43,958 bases of DNA, from NCBI GenBank assembly GCA_944384205.1, contig CALWSL010000023.1, positions 1 to 43,958 of the forward strand, given 5' to 3'. Source of the stretch: an uncultured Acetatifactor sp. GTDB lineage: Bacteria; Bacillota; Clostridia; Lachnospirales; Lachnospiraceae. Positions 7,137 to 15,174 of the stretch are shown in pieces (the stretch's first letter is position 1; every line of letters starts with the position of its first letter). The notes below the pieces were generated by a model. That model was given only the letters and a program-made list of their open reading frames with translations, was not told where the DNA came from and ran no database searches. Made by a program: the position numbers and the translations under genes.

Positions 7137-7773
7137 GTTTACGTACCTCCTTTACAATTTCAACCGACTGCTTACACAGGTCTGTAATTTCGTCCCATTT
7201 CTGATTGTCAATCAGGTCTGCAGTAACCATGTAAGAACCGCCGCAGGCACAGATGACAGGACAGGAAAGGTATTCCTTTAAATTCTTTAAAGAAATGCCG
7301 CCCGTCGGCATTACCTTAAACATCGGAAACGGTGCGCTCATTGCCTTAATTTTGGCAAGTCCGCCGGACTGCTCCGCAGGGAAGAATTTCACCACCTCAA
7401 GACCATATTTCAGCGCCGCATGATAATCCGTGGGGGTAGTACATCCGGGATAGACCGCCATTTTTTTCTCCTGACAATACGCTACCAGTTCACCGTCAAA
7501 GCCGGGAGACACAATAAACTGTGCGCCTGCCGCTATCGCTTTGTCCACATGATCCTTTGTCAGCACCGTACCGGCTCCCACCAGCATCTCGGGACATGCC
7601 TCACGCATCAGACGAATGGCTTCGTCCGCACCTGCCGCACGAAAGGTAACCTCTGCCACCGGTACCCCGCCTGCGCACAACGCTTTTGCCAAAGGCGCGG
7701 CATCCCTCTGCGGATGATTCAATTTAATCACCGGCACAACGCCGATTTCAGAAATTTTTTTATTTATATTCAT
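7129..7773 (-). CDS. kdgA: KDPG (2-keto-3-deoxy-6-phosphogluconate) aldolase
   Basis: This class I aldolase splits KDPG into pyruvate and glyceraldehyde-3-phosphate. Visible motifs: VPVIKLN at the N-terminus, AEVTFR with the catalytic Glu (about 41), GAGTVLT, GAQFIVSPGF, the Schiff-base Lys (about 129) in EVVKFFPAE, and the phosphate-binding PTGGI. The ATG at 7773 (MNINKKISEIG) is chosen because an AAGGTGA ribosome binding site lies just upstream and the resulting 214 residues match the family; an earlier in-frame GTG would add a Lys/Val repeat of no known role. The 78-base gap to uxuB is the only sizeable spacer in the operon. Confidence 0.93.
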   Translation of the reverse strand: MNINKKISEIGVVPVIKLNHPQRDAAPLAKALCAGGVPVAEVTFRAAGADEAIRLMREACPEMLVGAGTVLTKDHVDKAIAAGAQFIVSPGFDGELVAYCQEKKMAVYPGCTTPTDYHAALKYGLEVVKFFPAEQSGGLAKIKAMSAPFPMFKVMPTGGISLKNLKEYLSCPVICACGGSYMVTADLIDNQKWDEITDLCKQSVEIVKEVRKHG

Positions 7774-7851
7774 CTTTTTCACCTTTACCTTCACTTTCAG
7801 AAAAACATTTCCCTTCACTTCCCGGAGAATGCCTTAGAAACTCTTTTCGCG

Positions 7852-8703
7852 CTATACACCGGAGTAAGCGGAAAATCCACCGTCAATCGGAAGCACTACC
7901 CCGGTGATAAAGCCCGCTGCCTGCTCATTTACCAAAAATAACAGTCCGCCCTCCAGCTCCTCGCTCTCACCAAACCTCCCCATCGGGGTTGCCGCAAGAA
8001 TCTTGCCGGTACGTGCTGTCGGGGTGCCGTCCTCATTCCACAGAAGCTTCGCATTCTGCTTTGTCGAGAAAAAACCGGGCGCAATGGCATTTACCCGAAT
8101 CCCCACCTTGGAGAAATGAACCGCAAGCCACTGTGTAAAATTGGAGATTGCCGCTTTTGCACCGGAGTACGCGGGTATCTTTGTCAAAGGCGTATAGGCG
8201 TTCATGGACGAGATATTGAGAATGCTGCAGCCCTTACGCCCGACCATCTGACGGGCAAATGCCTGTGTGGGAATCAGCGTACCGAGGAAATTCAAATTAA
8301 ACACAAATCCAACCCCTGCGGCATCCAGATCAAAAAAGCTCTTGGTATCTGCATCGATATCGCCCGGCTCAAAATATTCTTTATCGGTGGTGGCTTTCGG
8401 ATTGTTGCCGCCCGCACCGTTCACCAGAATATCACAGGGACCAAAGTCCGCTTCCACCTTTTCTGCCACTGCATAGCAGGTATCTTTCTCCAGCACATTG
8501 CACGCATAAGCCTTCGCAGTGCCGCCCTCTTCCACAATTTCCGCTGCGAAAGCTGCTGCCGCCTCTTCGTTTAAGTCAAGCAGCGCCACTTTCGCACCTG
8601 CACGCGCCAGCACCTTTGCAAAACAGCTGCACAGTACGCCGCCTGCACCCGTTACCACTGCAACCTTACCGGTAAGGTCAGTGTCCAATACATTTTTCTT
8701 CAT
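7852..8703 (-). CDS. uxuB: D-mannonate oxidoreductase, SDR type (fructuronate reductase)
   Basis: This short-chain dehydrogenase interconverts fructuronate and mannonate with NAD(P)H. Seen in the sequence: the Rossmann GKVAVVTGAGGVLCSCFAKV near the start, the NGAGGNNP segment, ISSMNAYTPLTKIPAYSGAKAA with the Ser/Tyr/Lys catalytic set (YSGAK), and a C-terminal GFITGVVLPIDGGFSAYSGV. This is the Bacillus YjmF/UxuB-type SDR, not the E. coli long-chain UxuB. The ATG at 8703 sits seven bases after AAGGAGG; upstream in-frame starts overlap that site. The gene starts 11 bases after the end of uxuA. The function follows from context plus family; other sugar-acid SDRs look similar. Confidence 0.88.
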   Translation of the reverse strand: MKKNVLDTDLTGKVAVVTGAGGVLCSCFAKVLARAGAKVALLDLNEEAAAAFAAEIVEEGGTAKAYACNVLEKDTCYAVAEKVEADFGPCDILVNGAGGNNPKATTDKEYFEPGDIDADTKSFFDLDAAGVGFVFNLNFLGTLIPTQAFARQMVGRKGCSILNISSMNAYTPLTKIPAYSGAKAAISNFTQWLAVHFSKVGIRVNAIAPGFFSTKQNAKLLWNEDGTPTARTGKILAATPMGRFGESEELEGGLLFLVNEQAAGFITGVVLPIDGGFSAYSGV

Positions 8704-8714
8704 CGTCATCCTCC

Positions 8715-9770
8715 TTACTTCCGAGCCGCCTTCTCGCACGCCTCAAACAGTCCGTTTATATAGGTAGCTCCCAGCGCGCGGTCATACAGACCATAGCCGG
8801 GTTTCCCTGTTTCCCCCCAGATCATACGACCATGATCGGGACGTACATAACCGTCATATCCGTTGTCAACCAGCGCCTTTACAATTTCATAAATATCAAG
8901 GGAACCGCAGGCGGACAAATGCGCACGCTCCTCAAAGGAACCGTCCTCCATAATCTTCACATTGCGGATGTGTATAAAAGCAATCCGATTCTTTTCTGCA
9001 TATTTTCTCACCATGGCGGGAATATCGTTGCTCTTTGCACAGCCAAGGCTTCCGGTACACAGACACAGACAGTTTGCGGGACTGTCCGCTAATTTTAAAA
9101 ATCGGTCAAGGTTCGCTTCATTGGTAATGATGCGGGGCAACCCAAAAATAGGGTATGGCGGGTCATCGGGATGAATTGCCATTTTGACGCCGCACTCCTC
9201 AGCCACAGGAATTACCTTTTGAAGAAATCTCTCCAGATTCTTCCACAAACCTTCCTCTCCCAGTTCATCATAGGCGCCGATTAATTCCCGTACCTCCTCC
9301 TGGGTGTAGCTGGAATCCCAGCCGGGGAGATGAATGTCATCCTTCAAAGGATCCAGCCCTTTCATCTGCTCCCAGTACATCACCAGACTGGTGGAACCGT
9401 CGGGAGCTTTCTTGTCAAGCTGGGTACGGGTCCAGTCAAAGACAGGCATAAAATTATAGGTGATACATTTAATACCGTACTTGGCACAGCGGCGGATATT
9501 TTCACAGTAAACGTCCAATAATTTCTCCGCATTCCCCCTGCCCAGCTTGATATCCTCATGCACGGGAATGGATTCCACCACATCGAATATCAGACCATGG
9601 GCTTCGCACTGCGCCTTTAATTTTGCCAGGCTCTCCTCTGCCCAGACCTCACCGGGTTTTACGTCATACACCGCCGAAACAATGGAACGCATACCGGGAA
9701 TCTGGGAAATATATTCCAGTGTCACGGGATCGCTGTCACCATACCAGCGAAAGGACATTTTCATCTTCAT
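8715..9770 (-). CDS. uxuA: Mannonate dehydratase
   Basis: It dehydrates D-mannonate to 2-keto-3-deoxygluconate with a divalent metal. The 351-residue protein is a TIM-barrel of the xylose-isomerase-like fold, with family hallmarks [20 protein letters not shown] at the start, [30 protein letters not shown] (metal-binding His/Asp), LCTGSLG, FIHIRNV and [12 protein letters not shown]. The start is supported by GGAGG six bases before the ATG. It begins one base after the stop of uxaC, so translation is likely coupled. Confidence 0.96.
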   Translation of the reverse strand: MKMKMSFRWYGDSDPVTLEYISQIPGMRSIVSAVYDVKPGEVWAEESLAKLKAQCEAHGLIFDVVESIPVHEDIKLGRGNAEKLLDVYCENIRRCAKYGIKCITYNFMPVFDWTRTQLDKKAPDGSTSLVMYWEQMKGLDPLKDDIHLPGWDSSYTQEEVRELIGAYDELGEEGLWKNLERFLQKVIPVAEECGVKMAIHPDDPPYPIFGLPRIITNEANLDRFLKLADSPANCLCLCTGSLGCAKSNDIPAMVRKYAEKNRIAFIHIRNVKIMEDGSFEERAHLSACGSLDIYEIVKALVDNGYDGYVRPDHGRMIWGETGKPGYGLYDRALGATYINGLFEACEKAARK

Positions 9771-9771
9771 T

Positions 9772-11178
9772 TTATTCCTCCAATCTGAAATATCTCATTG
9801 CATTATAGTAGCAGATATCCTGCACCAACCCTCCTGCCGTTTCCATGTCGGCGGGATATTCACCGTTTTCTATGAAAGAACCAATCAGGTCGCACAAAAT
9901 ACGGCGGAAATACTCATGGCGGGTATAGCTCAAGAAGCTGCGGGAGTCCGTAAGCATTCCCACAAAATTTCCCAACAGACTTAAGTTTGCAAGGCTGATA
10001 AGCTGTTCTCTCATCCCCTGCTTATTATCATGAAACCACCATGCGCTTCCGTGCTGAAGCTTTCCGGCAATCTCCGGTCCCTGAAAGGAACCGATCAAGG
10101 TATCAAGAAAGGCATTGTCTGCACTGTCCAGACTGTAAAGGATGGTACGCGGAAGGGTGTTTTCTTTATATAAAGCGTCTAACAGTCCCGCCAGCTTTGC
10201 AGAACCGTTGTCGGGACCAATACAGTCAAATCCGGTATCGGGACCCAGCTTATCAAACATTGCCGTATTCGGATTTCTCATACAATTATAATGAAGCTGC
10301 ATGACCCATCCAAGACGATAATACTGAGCTGCACAGAATAGCAGAAGTGACGTTTTCAGGATTTCAGTCTCCTCCACAGATACCGGCTCACCAGCCAGAC
10401 CTTTCTTAACAATGGCATCAGCCTCCTTCCGTTCTCCCCTCCGGTAAATCATGCGGTCCAGTCCATGGTCGCTTGCTTTGCAGCCATGGGCGGCAAAATA
10501 TTCCATACGGTTTTTCAAAGCAGCTTCCAGCGTGTCAATTCCTTCTATCCGGATGCCGGACACCTCGGAAAGCGCTTCCATATATTCCTTCCAGCCTGCC
10601 TTTTCAATATTCAGCGCCTTATCGGGACGGAAGGACGGCGCAACCACCGTCTTCATTGTCTCATCCGCCAAAAGCTTCTCATGCCATTCCAGAGAATCCA
10701 CAGGGTCATCCGTTGTGCCGATAAACGCCACGTTACTCCCTGCAATCAGTCCCCGCGCACTCATATCCGGTTTTTTTAGCTTCTCCAACGTTAAATTCCA
10801 TACCTCCTGCGCCGTATTGCCATTCAGGATTCCTTCATATCCGAAATATTTTTTCAGTTCCAGATGGCACCAGTGATACATGGGATTTCCGATTGCGCGG
10901 GGTAAGCATTCTGCAAACCGCTGAAACTTGTCCCTGTCGGAAGCTTCCCCCGTAATGTATCTTTCCTCCACTCCGTTGGAGCGCATGATACGCCATTTGT
11001 AGTGGTCCCCTGAAAGCCACACCTGCGAGATATTCTCGAAACGTTTATCCTCATAAATATCCCTGGGGCTTACATGACAATGGTAATCCACAATCGGCAT
11101 GGATGCCGCGTACTCATGATACAATACCTGCGCCGTATCTGTGCTGAGAAGAAAATCCCTGTCCATAAATGCTTTCAA
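9772..11178 (-). CDS. uxaC: Glucuronate (uronate) isomerase
   Basis: First gene of the catabolic operon; it isomerises glucuronate to fructuronate (and galacturonate to tagaturonate). 468 residues, the usual length, in the amidohydrolase-like TIM-barrel family: [12 protein letters not shown] carries the metal-binding HxH, and [29 protein letters not shown] and [20 protein letters not shown] are family blocks. The start is TTG (complement of 11176-11178), giving [12 protein letters not shown] as in relatives, with GGAAGG eight bases upstream; an ATG four codons later has a poorer spacing. It is divergently transcribed from the beta-glucuronidase gene. Confidence 0.95.
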   Translation of the reverse strand: MKAFMDRDFLLSTDTAQVLYHEYAASMPIVDYHCHVSPRDIYEDKRFENISQVWLSGDHYKWRIMRSNGVEERYITGEASDRDKFQRFAECLPRAIGNPMYHWCHLELKKYFGYEGILNGNTAQEVWNLTLEKLKKPDMSARGLIAGSNVAFIGTTDDPVDSLEWHEKLLADETMKTVVAPSFRPDKALNIEKAGWKEYMEALSEVSGIRIEGIDTLEAALKNRMEYFAAHGCKASDHGLDRMIYRRGERKEADAIVKKGLAGEPVSVEETEILKTSLLLFCAAQYYRLGWVMQLHYNCMRNPNTAMFDKLGPDTGFDCIGPDNGSAKLAGLLDALYKENTLPRTILYSLDSADNAFLDTLIGSFQGPEIAGKLQHGSAWWFHDNKQGMREQLISLANLSLLGNFVGMLTDSRSFLSYTRHEYFRRILCDLIGSFIENGEYPADMETAGGLVQDICYYNAMRYFRLEE

Positions 11179-11252
11179 ACCCTCTACCTTCCCTTTCTAT
11201 AATATAATGTTGTATAAATATTTCAGTTTTAATATTTCATTTTTCTATCTCA

Positions 11253-11281
11253 AGTATACCATTTCCGTCTCACAATGATAA
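11253..11281 (-). promoter_or_regulatory. Candidate promoter of the uxaC operon
   Basis: On the minus strand TTATCA (11276-11281), 17 bases, then TATACT (11253-11258). It would give a leader of roughly 70 bases before uxaC. The -35 box is only four of six. Confidence 0.45.
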
Positions 11282-11302
11282 TTACATAATTTGTCCTATA
11301 CA

Positions 11303-11331
11303 TTGCAAAAACTGCCGTCACACTCTATAAT
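11303..11331 (+). promoter_or_regulatory. Promoter of the beta-glucuronidase gene
   Basis: TTGCAA (11303-11308), a 17-base spacer and a perfect TATAAT (11326-11331). The -35 boxes of this and the divergent candidate are only 21 bases apart (11282-11302), so one regulator bound between them could control both units. No catabolite-repression (cre) site was recognised. Confidence 0.65.
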
Positions 11332-11408
11332 ATATCAAAAAAAACAGGGTGAATAAATACCGATAATTCAGAAATAAATAAAATAAACAACAAATAGGAG
11401 GAATACCT

Positions 11409-13631
11409 TTGAGAAGAATCGTAAACTTTAACACAAAATGGGCTTTTACGAAGGAAGCCGCAGAAGTTCCTTCCTCCATGCCGACGAAATGGAACCTTGT
11501 CAACCTTCCCCATTCCTGGAACGCCATCGACGGTCAGGACGGCGGAAACGATTATTACCGCGGAACCTGCTATTATGCAAAAACTTTGGAAAAAGCAGAG
11601 CTTCCCGAAGCAGACCAATACTATCTGGAGCTGCACGGCGCCAATTCCTCTGCGGACGTCTATGTAAACGGAAAGCATCTGGCTCACCACGACGGCGGTT
11701 ACTCCACCTGGAGAGTAAATATCACCGATGTGCTTGTGGATTACAATCTGTTTGTCATAACAGTGGATAATGCGGAAAACACCTCTGTCTACCCACAGAT
11801 GGCGGATTTTACCTTTTACGGCGGTTTATACCGCGATGTGAACATTATCTGTGTCAGCGAGTCCCACTTTGATCTGGATTACTTCGGCGGTCCCGGTCTT
11901 AAGGTTACGCCTGAAATTTCCGGCAATGTGGCAAAGGTGGAAATCGAATGCTATCTGACAGGCTTAAAGCCGGGACAGTCCCTGCACTATATCATACGTG
12001 ACAAAGAGGGAAACGTGACGGCAGAAACCAAATCCTCCAGCACCAAAGCAACTCTTGAAATCCCAAATGTACATCTATGGCATGGGCGCAGAGACCCCTA
12101 TTTATATACTGCAGAAATCACTCTGATGAACGGCGAAGCCATACTTGATAATATATCCTCCCGTTTCGGATGCCGAAGCTTTCAGATTGACCCCGACAGA
12201 GGCTTTCTCCTAAACGGTGAGGAATATCCTCTGCGCGGCGTTTCCCGCCACCAGGACCGCTGGGGGGTCGGAAACGCCCTGCTTCCTGAGCATCACAGAG
12301 AGGATATGGATTTGATTTGTGAAATGGGCGCAACCACTATTCGTCTCGCACATTATCAACATGATCAGTATTTCTATGATTTGTGTGACGAGGGCGGTAT
12401 GGTGGTGTGGGCGGAAATTCCTTATATCTCCAAGCATATGACTGGAGGACGTGAGAATACCATTTCCCAGATGAAGGAACTGATTATTCAGAACTATAAT
12501 CATCCTTCCATTGTAGTGTGGGGATTGTCCAACGAAATTACCATGTCCGGCGAAGAGGATGCCGACCTGATTGAGAATCACCGCATTCTCAATAATCTTG
12601 CTCATGAGCTGGACAAAACCCGCCTGACGGTCATCGCCTGTCTTTCCATGTGTCATATTGACAGCGAATATGTTCACATTCCCGATGCGGTTTCCTATAA
12701 CCACTACTTTGGCTGGTACGGTGGAGACACCTCCATGAACGGTCCCTGGTTTGACAGCTTCCATGAGAAGTATCCTGATACTCCCATCGGATGCAGCGAG
12801 TATGGCTGTGAGGCGTTAAACTGGCACACCTCTACCCCCATGCAGGGCGACTATACCGAGGAATATCAGGCGTACTACCATGAAGAACTGATTAAGCAGC
12901 TTTTCTCCCGCAAGTATCTGTGGGCAACCCATGTGTGGAATATGTTTGATTTCGGCGCCGATGCCCGGAATGAGGGCGGCGAAAACGGTCAGAACCACAA
13001 GGGGCTTGTAACCTTTGACCGTAAATACAAAAAGGATTCCTTCTATGCTTACAAGGCATGGCTTTCCGACGAGCCCTTCGTCCACATCTGCGGCAAGCGA
13101 TATGTGGACAGAGTGGAAGATACCACCAAAATCACCGTGTACTCCAACCAGCCGGAGGTGGAACTGTTTGCAAACGGCGTAAGCCTTGGAAAGAAAGCTG
13201 CTCCTGACCATTTCTTTTACTTTGAGGTTCCGAATGCAGGGGAAACTGTTTTAGAGGCAGTCGCAGGCGAGTTGAGAGATAACAGCCGCATCCGCAAGGT
13301 GGAGTTATTTAACGAGGCATATCGTTTGAAGGAAAAAGGCGCCGTTTTAAACTGGTTCGATATTACTGCACCTGAAGGATACTTTTCTTTAAATGACAAA
13401 ATGAGCGACATTATGGCATCGCCTGAGGGCAAGAGGGTTATAGATAGCATGATGAAGAACCTTGGCGAGAGCAAGCCCGCCGGAATGGAAATGAACGAAG
13501 GCATGATGAAGATGATGGGGGGATTTACTGTTTTGCGTCTTACTAACCTGATGGGAACTGCGGGGGTGAAAATGACCAAGGAAGAACTGCTTGATTTGAA
13601 TGCGGAATTGAATAAAATTCAGAAACCGTAA
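11409..13631 (+). CDS. uidA: Beta-glucuronidase, glycoside hydrolase family 2, with a C-terminal extension
   Basis: No signal peptide, so probably cytoplasmic. The start is TTG with AGGAGG seven bases upstream. Residues about 1-145 are the GH2 sugar-binding domain (NLPHSWN, YYRGTCYY, VYVNGKH), then an immunoglobulin-like domain, then the TIM barrel. The acid/base is Glu376 in WGLSNE and the nucleophile Glu464 in CSEYG. The NHK motif at about 529-531 (GQNHKGLVTFDRK) matches the N-x-K signature that contacts the glucuronate carboxylate in true beta-glucuronidases and separates them from beta-galactosidases. The region around 340-355 is short, as in 'no-loop' enzymes. After about residue 640 comes an extra about 100-residue domain rich in Met and Lys, of unknown role. 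The divergent glucuronate operon supports the specificity. Confidence 0.9.
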   Translation: MRRIVNFNTKWAFTKEAAEVPSSMPTKWNLVNLPHSWNAIDGQDGGNDYYRGTCYYAKTLEKAELPEADQYYLELHGANSSADVYVNGKHLAHHDGGYSTWRVNITDVLVDYNLFVITVDNAENTSVYPQMADFTFYGGLYRDVNIICVSESHFDLDYFGGPGLKVTPEISGNVAKVEIECYLTGLKPGQSLHYIIRDKEGNVTAETKSSSTKATLEIPNVHLWHGRRDPYLYTAEITLMNGEAILDNISSRFGCRSFQIDPDRGFLLNGEEYPLRGVSRHQDRWGVGNALLPEHHREDMDLICEMGATTIRLAHYQHDQYFYDLCDEGGMVVWAEIPYISKHMTGGRENTISQMKELIIQNYNHPSIVVWGLSNEITMSGEEDADLIENHRILNNLAHELDKTRLTVIACLSMCHIDSEYVHIPDAVSYNHYFGWYGGDTSMNGPWFDSFHEKYPDTPIGCSEYGCEALNWHTSTPMQGDYTEEYQAYYHEELIKQLFSRKYLWATHVWNMFDFGADARNEGGENGQNHKGLVTFDRKYKKDSFYAYKAWLSDEPFVHICGKRYVDRVEDTTKITVYSNQPEVELFANGVSLGKKAAPDHFFYFEVPNAGETVLEAVAGELRDNSRIRKVELFNEAYRLKEKGAVLNWFDITAPEGYFSLNDKMSDIMASPEGKRVIDSMMKNLGESKPAGMEMNEGMMKMMGGFTVLRLTNLMGTAGVKMTKEELLDLNAELNKIQKP

Positions 13632-13710
13632 CGCAAAGTTACTTTTCTACTTGACAAATGATACTTCTATTGATACTCTTATAATTGATATTAGGCAAAT
13701 TGCTTGATCC

Positions 13711-13749
13711 ACGCTTGTTAGGGAAAATTTCTCTAACAGGCGTTTTTTT
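13711..13749 (+). terminator. Intrinsic terminator or attenuator in front of the hisD-like gene
   Basis: ACGCTTGTTAGGG and CTCTAACAGGCGT form a stem with two mismatches, followed by TTTTTTT. A possible promoter (TTGACA at 13651-13656, 17 bases, TACTCT at 13674-13679; a TATAAT also at 13680) lies upstream of the hairpin. The hairpin may therefore sit inside the leader of the next gene and act as an attenuator, as well as ending the uidA transcript. No known riboswitch or T-box sequence was recognised in the short leader. Confidence 0.65.
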
Positions 13750-13776
13750 CTGCAAATTAAAAAGGAGGGAATAACA

Positions 13777-15063
13777 ATGGTTACAATCAGCAAATTTCAG
13801 TTTGATAACCCCAGATATGTCAATCTTCTCAATCGAAGAAGCAGCATTCCTGAGGAGGTCGAAGCTACCGTCAAAGATGTATTGAAAAATGTAAAAGAAA
13901 AGGGGGACGAAGCATTATACTCCTATATGAAAGAATTTGATAATGTTGATATAAATAAAATCGGATTATTCGTGTCAGAAGAAGAATTTGCCAATGCCAA
14001 AGAAAAAGTATCTGAAGAATTCAAAGAAGCAGTAAAAAAAGCTTGCGATAACCTTTTTCGATTTCACAAAAGACAATTACCGGTAGGTTTTTCGGAAGAA
14101 TATGAAGATGGCGCTGTGCTTGAACGAAAATATACCCCTATTAATAGTGTTGCCATTACTGTTCCGGGAAATATGGCGCCCCTCGTTTCTACACTGTGCA
14201 TGAACTTAATTCCTGCAATCGTTGCCGGCGTTCCAAACATATATATACTGACCAAACCCAGAGTGGATGGAACTATAGATGAACATTTATTATATGTAGC
14301 AGACTACCTGAATGTAAAAAATTATTATAAGCTCTCAGGTTCCCAGGGATTAGCGGCTGTCGCTTATGGAACTGAAACGGTCAAAAAAGTTGATGCTATA
14401 ACAGGTCCCGGAAACAACTATACTCAAATGGCTAAAAAATTATTGTTTGGCGAAGTAAAAATTGATTCTATTGCAGGTCCTTCAGAAATTGCCATTATTG
14501 CGGATGAGGATGCAAACCCTACTTTTATTGCCGCCGATATGATGTCCCAGGCAGAACACGGAACAGGCTTTGAAGCCAGCACTACATTTTGCCTGTCTGA
14601 AGCGCAGGCGCAAAAGATTAAAAATGAAATAATCCGCTTATGCGAGGAAAATAATCTTATAGATGCAACAAAAAGAACTTTTGAAAATTATGGCGATATT
14701 TTTATCGTTGATTCTATTCAGGAAGCTGTAGATGCAGTAAATGAAATAGCGCCCGAACATGCAGAATTACTCTTAAATGATTACGAAGCCGTACTTCCCA
14801 AATTAACCAATGCCGGTGCAGTATTTGTCGGTGAATACAGTACCGAACCGGTAGGCGATTATTTCTGTGGAACAAACCACATTCTTCCAACATGCGGTAC
14901 GGCTAAATTTTCTTCCGGCATGTCTGTGGGAGAATTCATGAGAGGATACAGCGTTATTAAATATCCGGAAGCAGCATTAAAAAATAATGCTGACTATATC
15001 ATTCGACTTGCTGAATCAGAGGGAATGAAAGCGCATGCCCTGGCAGTAAAAGTAAGAAAGTAA
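13777..15063 (+). CDS. Divergent histidinol-dehydrogenase-family enzyme
   Basis: 428 residues, HisD fold throughout. All the zinc and catalytic positions known from E. coli HisD appear kept: Gln and His in SQAEHGTG, the Glu-His pair in APEHAELL, Asp in EPVGDYFCGTNHILPT, and the C-terminal His in EGMKAHALAV. IAGPSEIAIIADE is also conserved. It departs from classical HisD at the nucleotide/substrate loop: the usual YVPGG motif is replaced by ITVPGNMAPLVSTLCMN, and the QAEHD motif reads QAEHG. No other his gene is in the window, and the gene is monocistronic with AGGAGGG six bases upstream. HisD homologues outside his operons include sulfopropanediol dehydrogenases (HpsN), so another alcohol substrate is quite possible. 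I leave the gene symbol empty for that reason. Confidence 0.8.
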   Translation: MVTISKFQFDNPRYVNLLNRRSSIPEEVEATVKDVLKNVKEKGDEALYSYMKEFDNVDINKIGLFVSEEEFANAKEKVSEEFKEAVKKACDNLFRFHKRQLPVGFSEEYEDGAVLERKYTPINSVAITVPGNMAPLVSTLCMNLIPAIVAGVPNIYILTKPRVDGTIDEHLLYVADYLNVKNYYKLSGSQGLAAVAYGTETVKKVDAITGPGNNYTQMAKKLLFGEVKIDSIAGPSEIAIIADEDANPTFIAADMMSQAEHGTGFEASTTFCLSEAQAQKIKNEIIRLCEENNLIDATKRTFENYGDIFIVDSIQEAVDAVNEIAPEHAELLLNDYEAVLPKLTNAGAVFVGEYSTEPVGDYFCGTNHILPTCGTAKFSSGMSVGEFMRGYSVIKYPEAALKNNADYIIRLAESEGMKAHALAVKVRK

Positions 15064-15067
15064 TTTT

Positions 15068-15100
15068 TTAAGCACTGGTTTTTGAAAGACCAGTGCTTAA
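15068..15100. terminator. Perfect 12-bp hairpin after the hisD-like gene
   Basis: TTAAGCACTGGT and ACCAGTGCTTAA are exact complements with a nine-base loop. The T-run on the plus strand precedes rather than follows the stem, so it is terminator-like but not classical. It lies between convergent genes. The remaining bases to 15174 show no feature. Confidence 0.5.
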
Positions 15101-15174
15101 ACTTATCACACTTGTAATGCTTTTCTCCCATATCCTCTGTTCTGATAATGCTTGTCTATCAAAAATCATCAAAT

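Noticed and set aside
6192-7187. 331-residue frame opposite kdgK and other long frames opposite uxuA, uxaC, addA, addB and uidA
   Set aside because: Antisense shadows of strongly conserved enzymes.
13777-15063. Calling this gene hisD outright
   Set aside because: The substrate/cofactor loop differs from classical HisD and no his genes are adjacent, so only the family is claimed.
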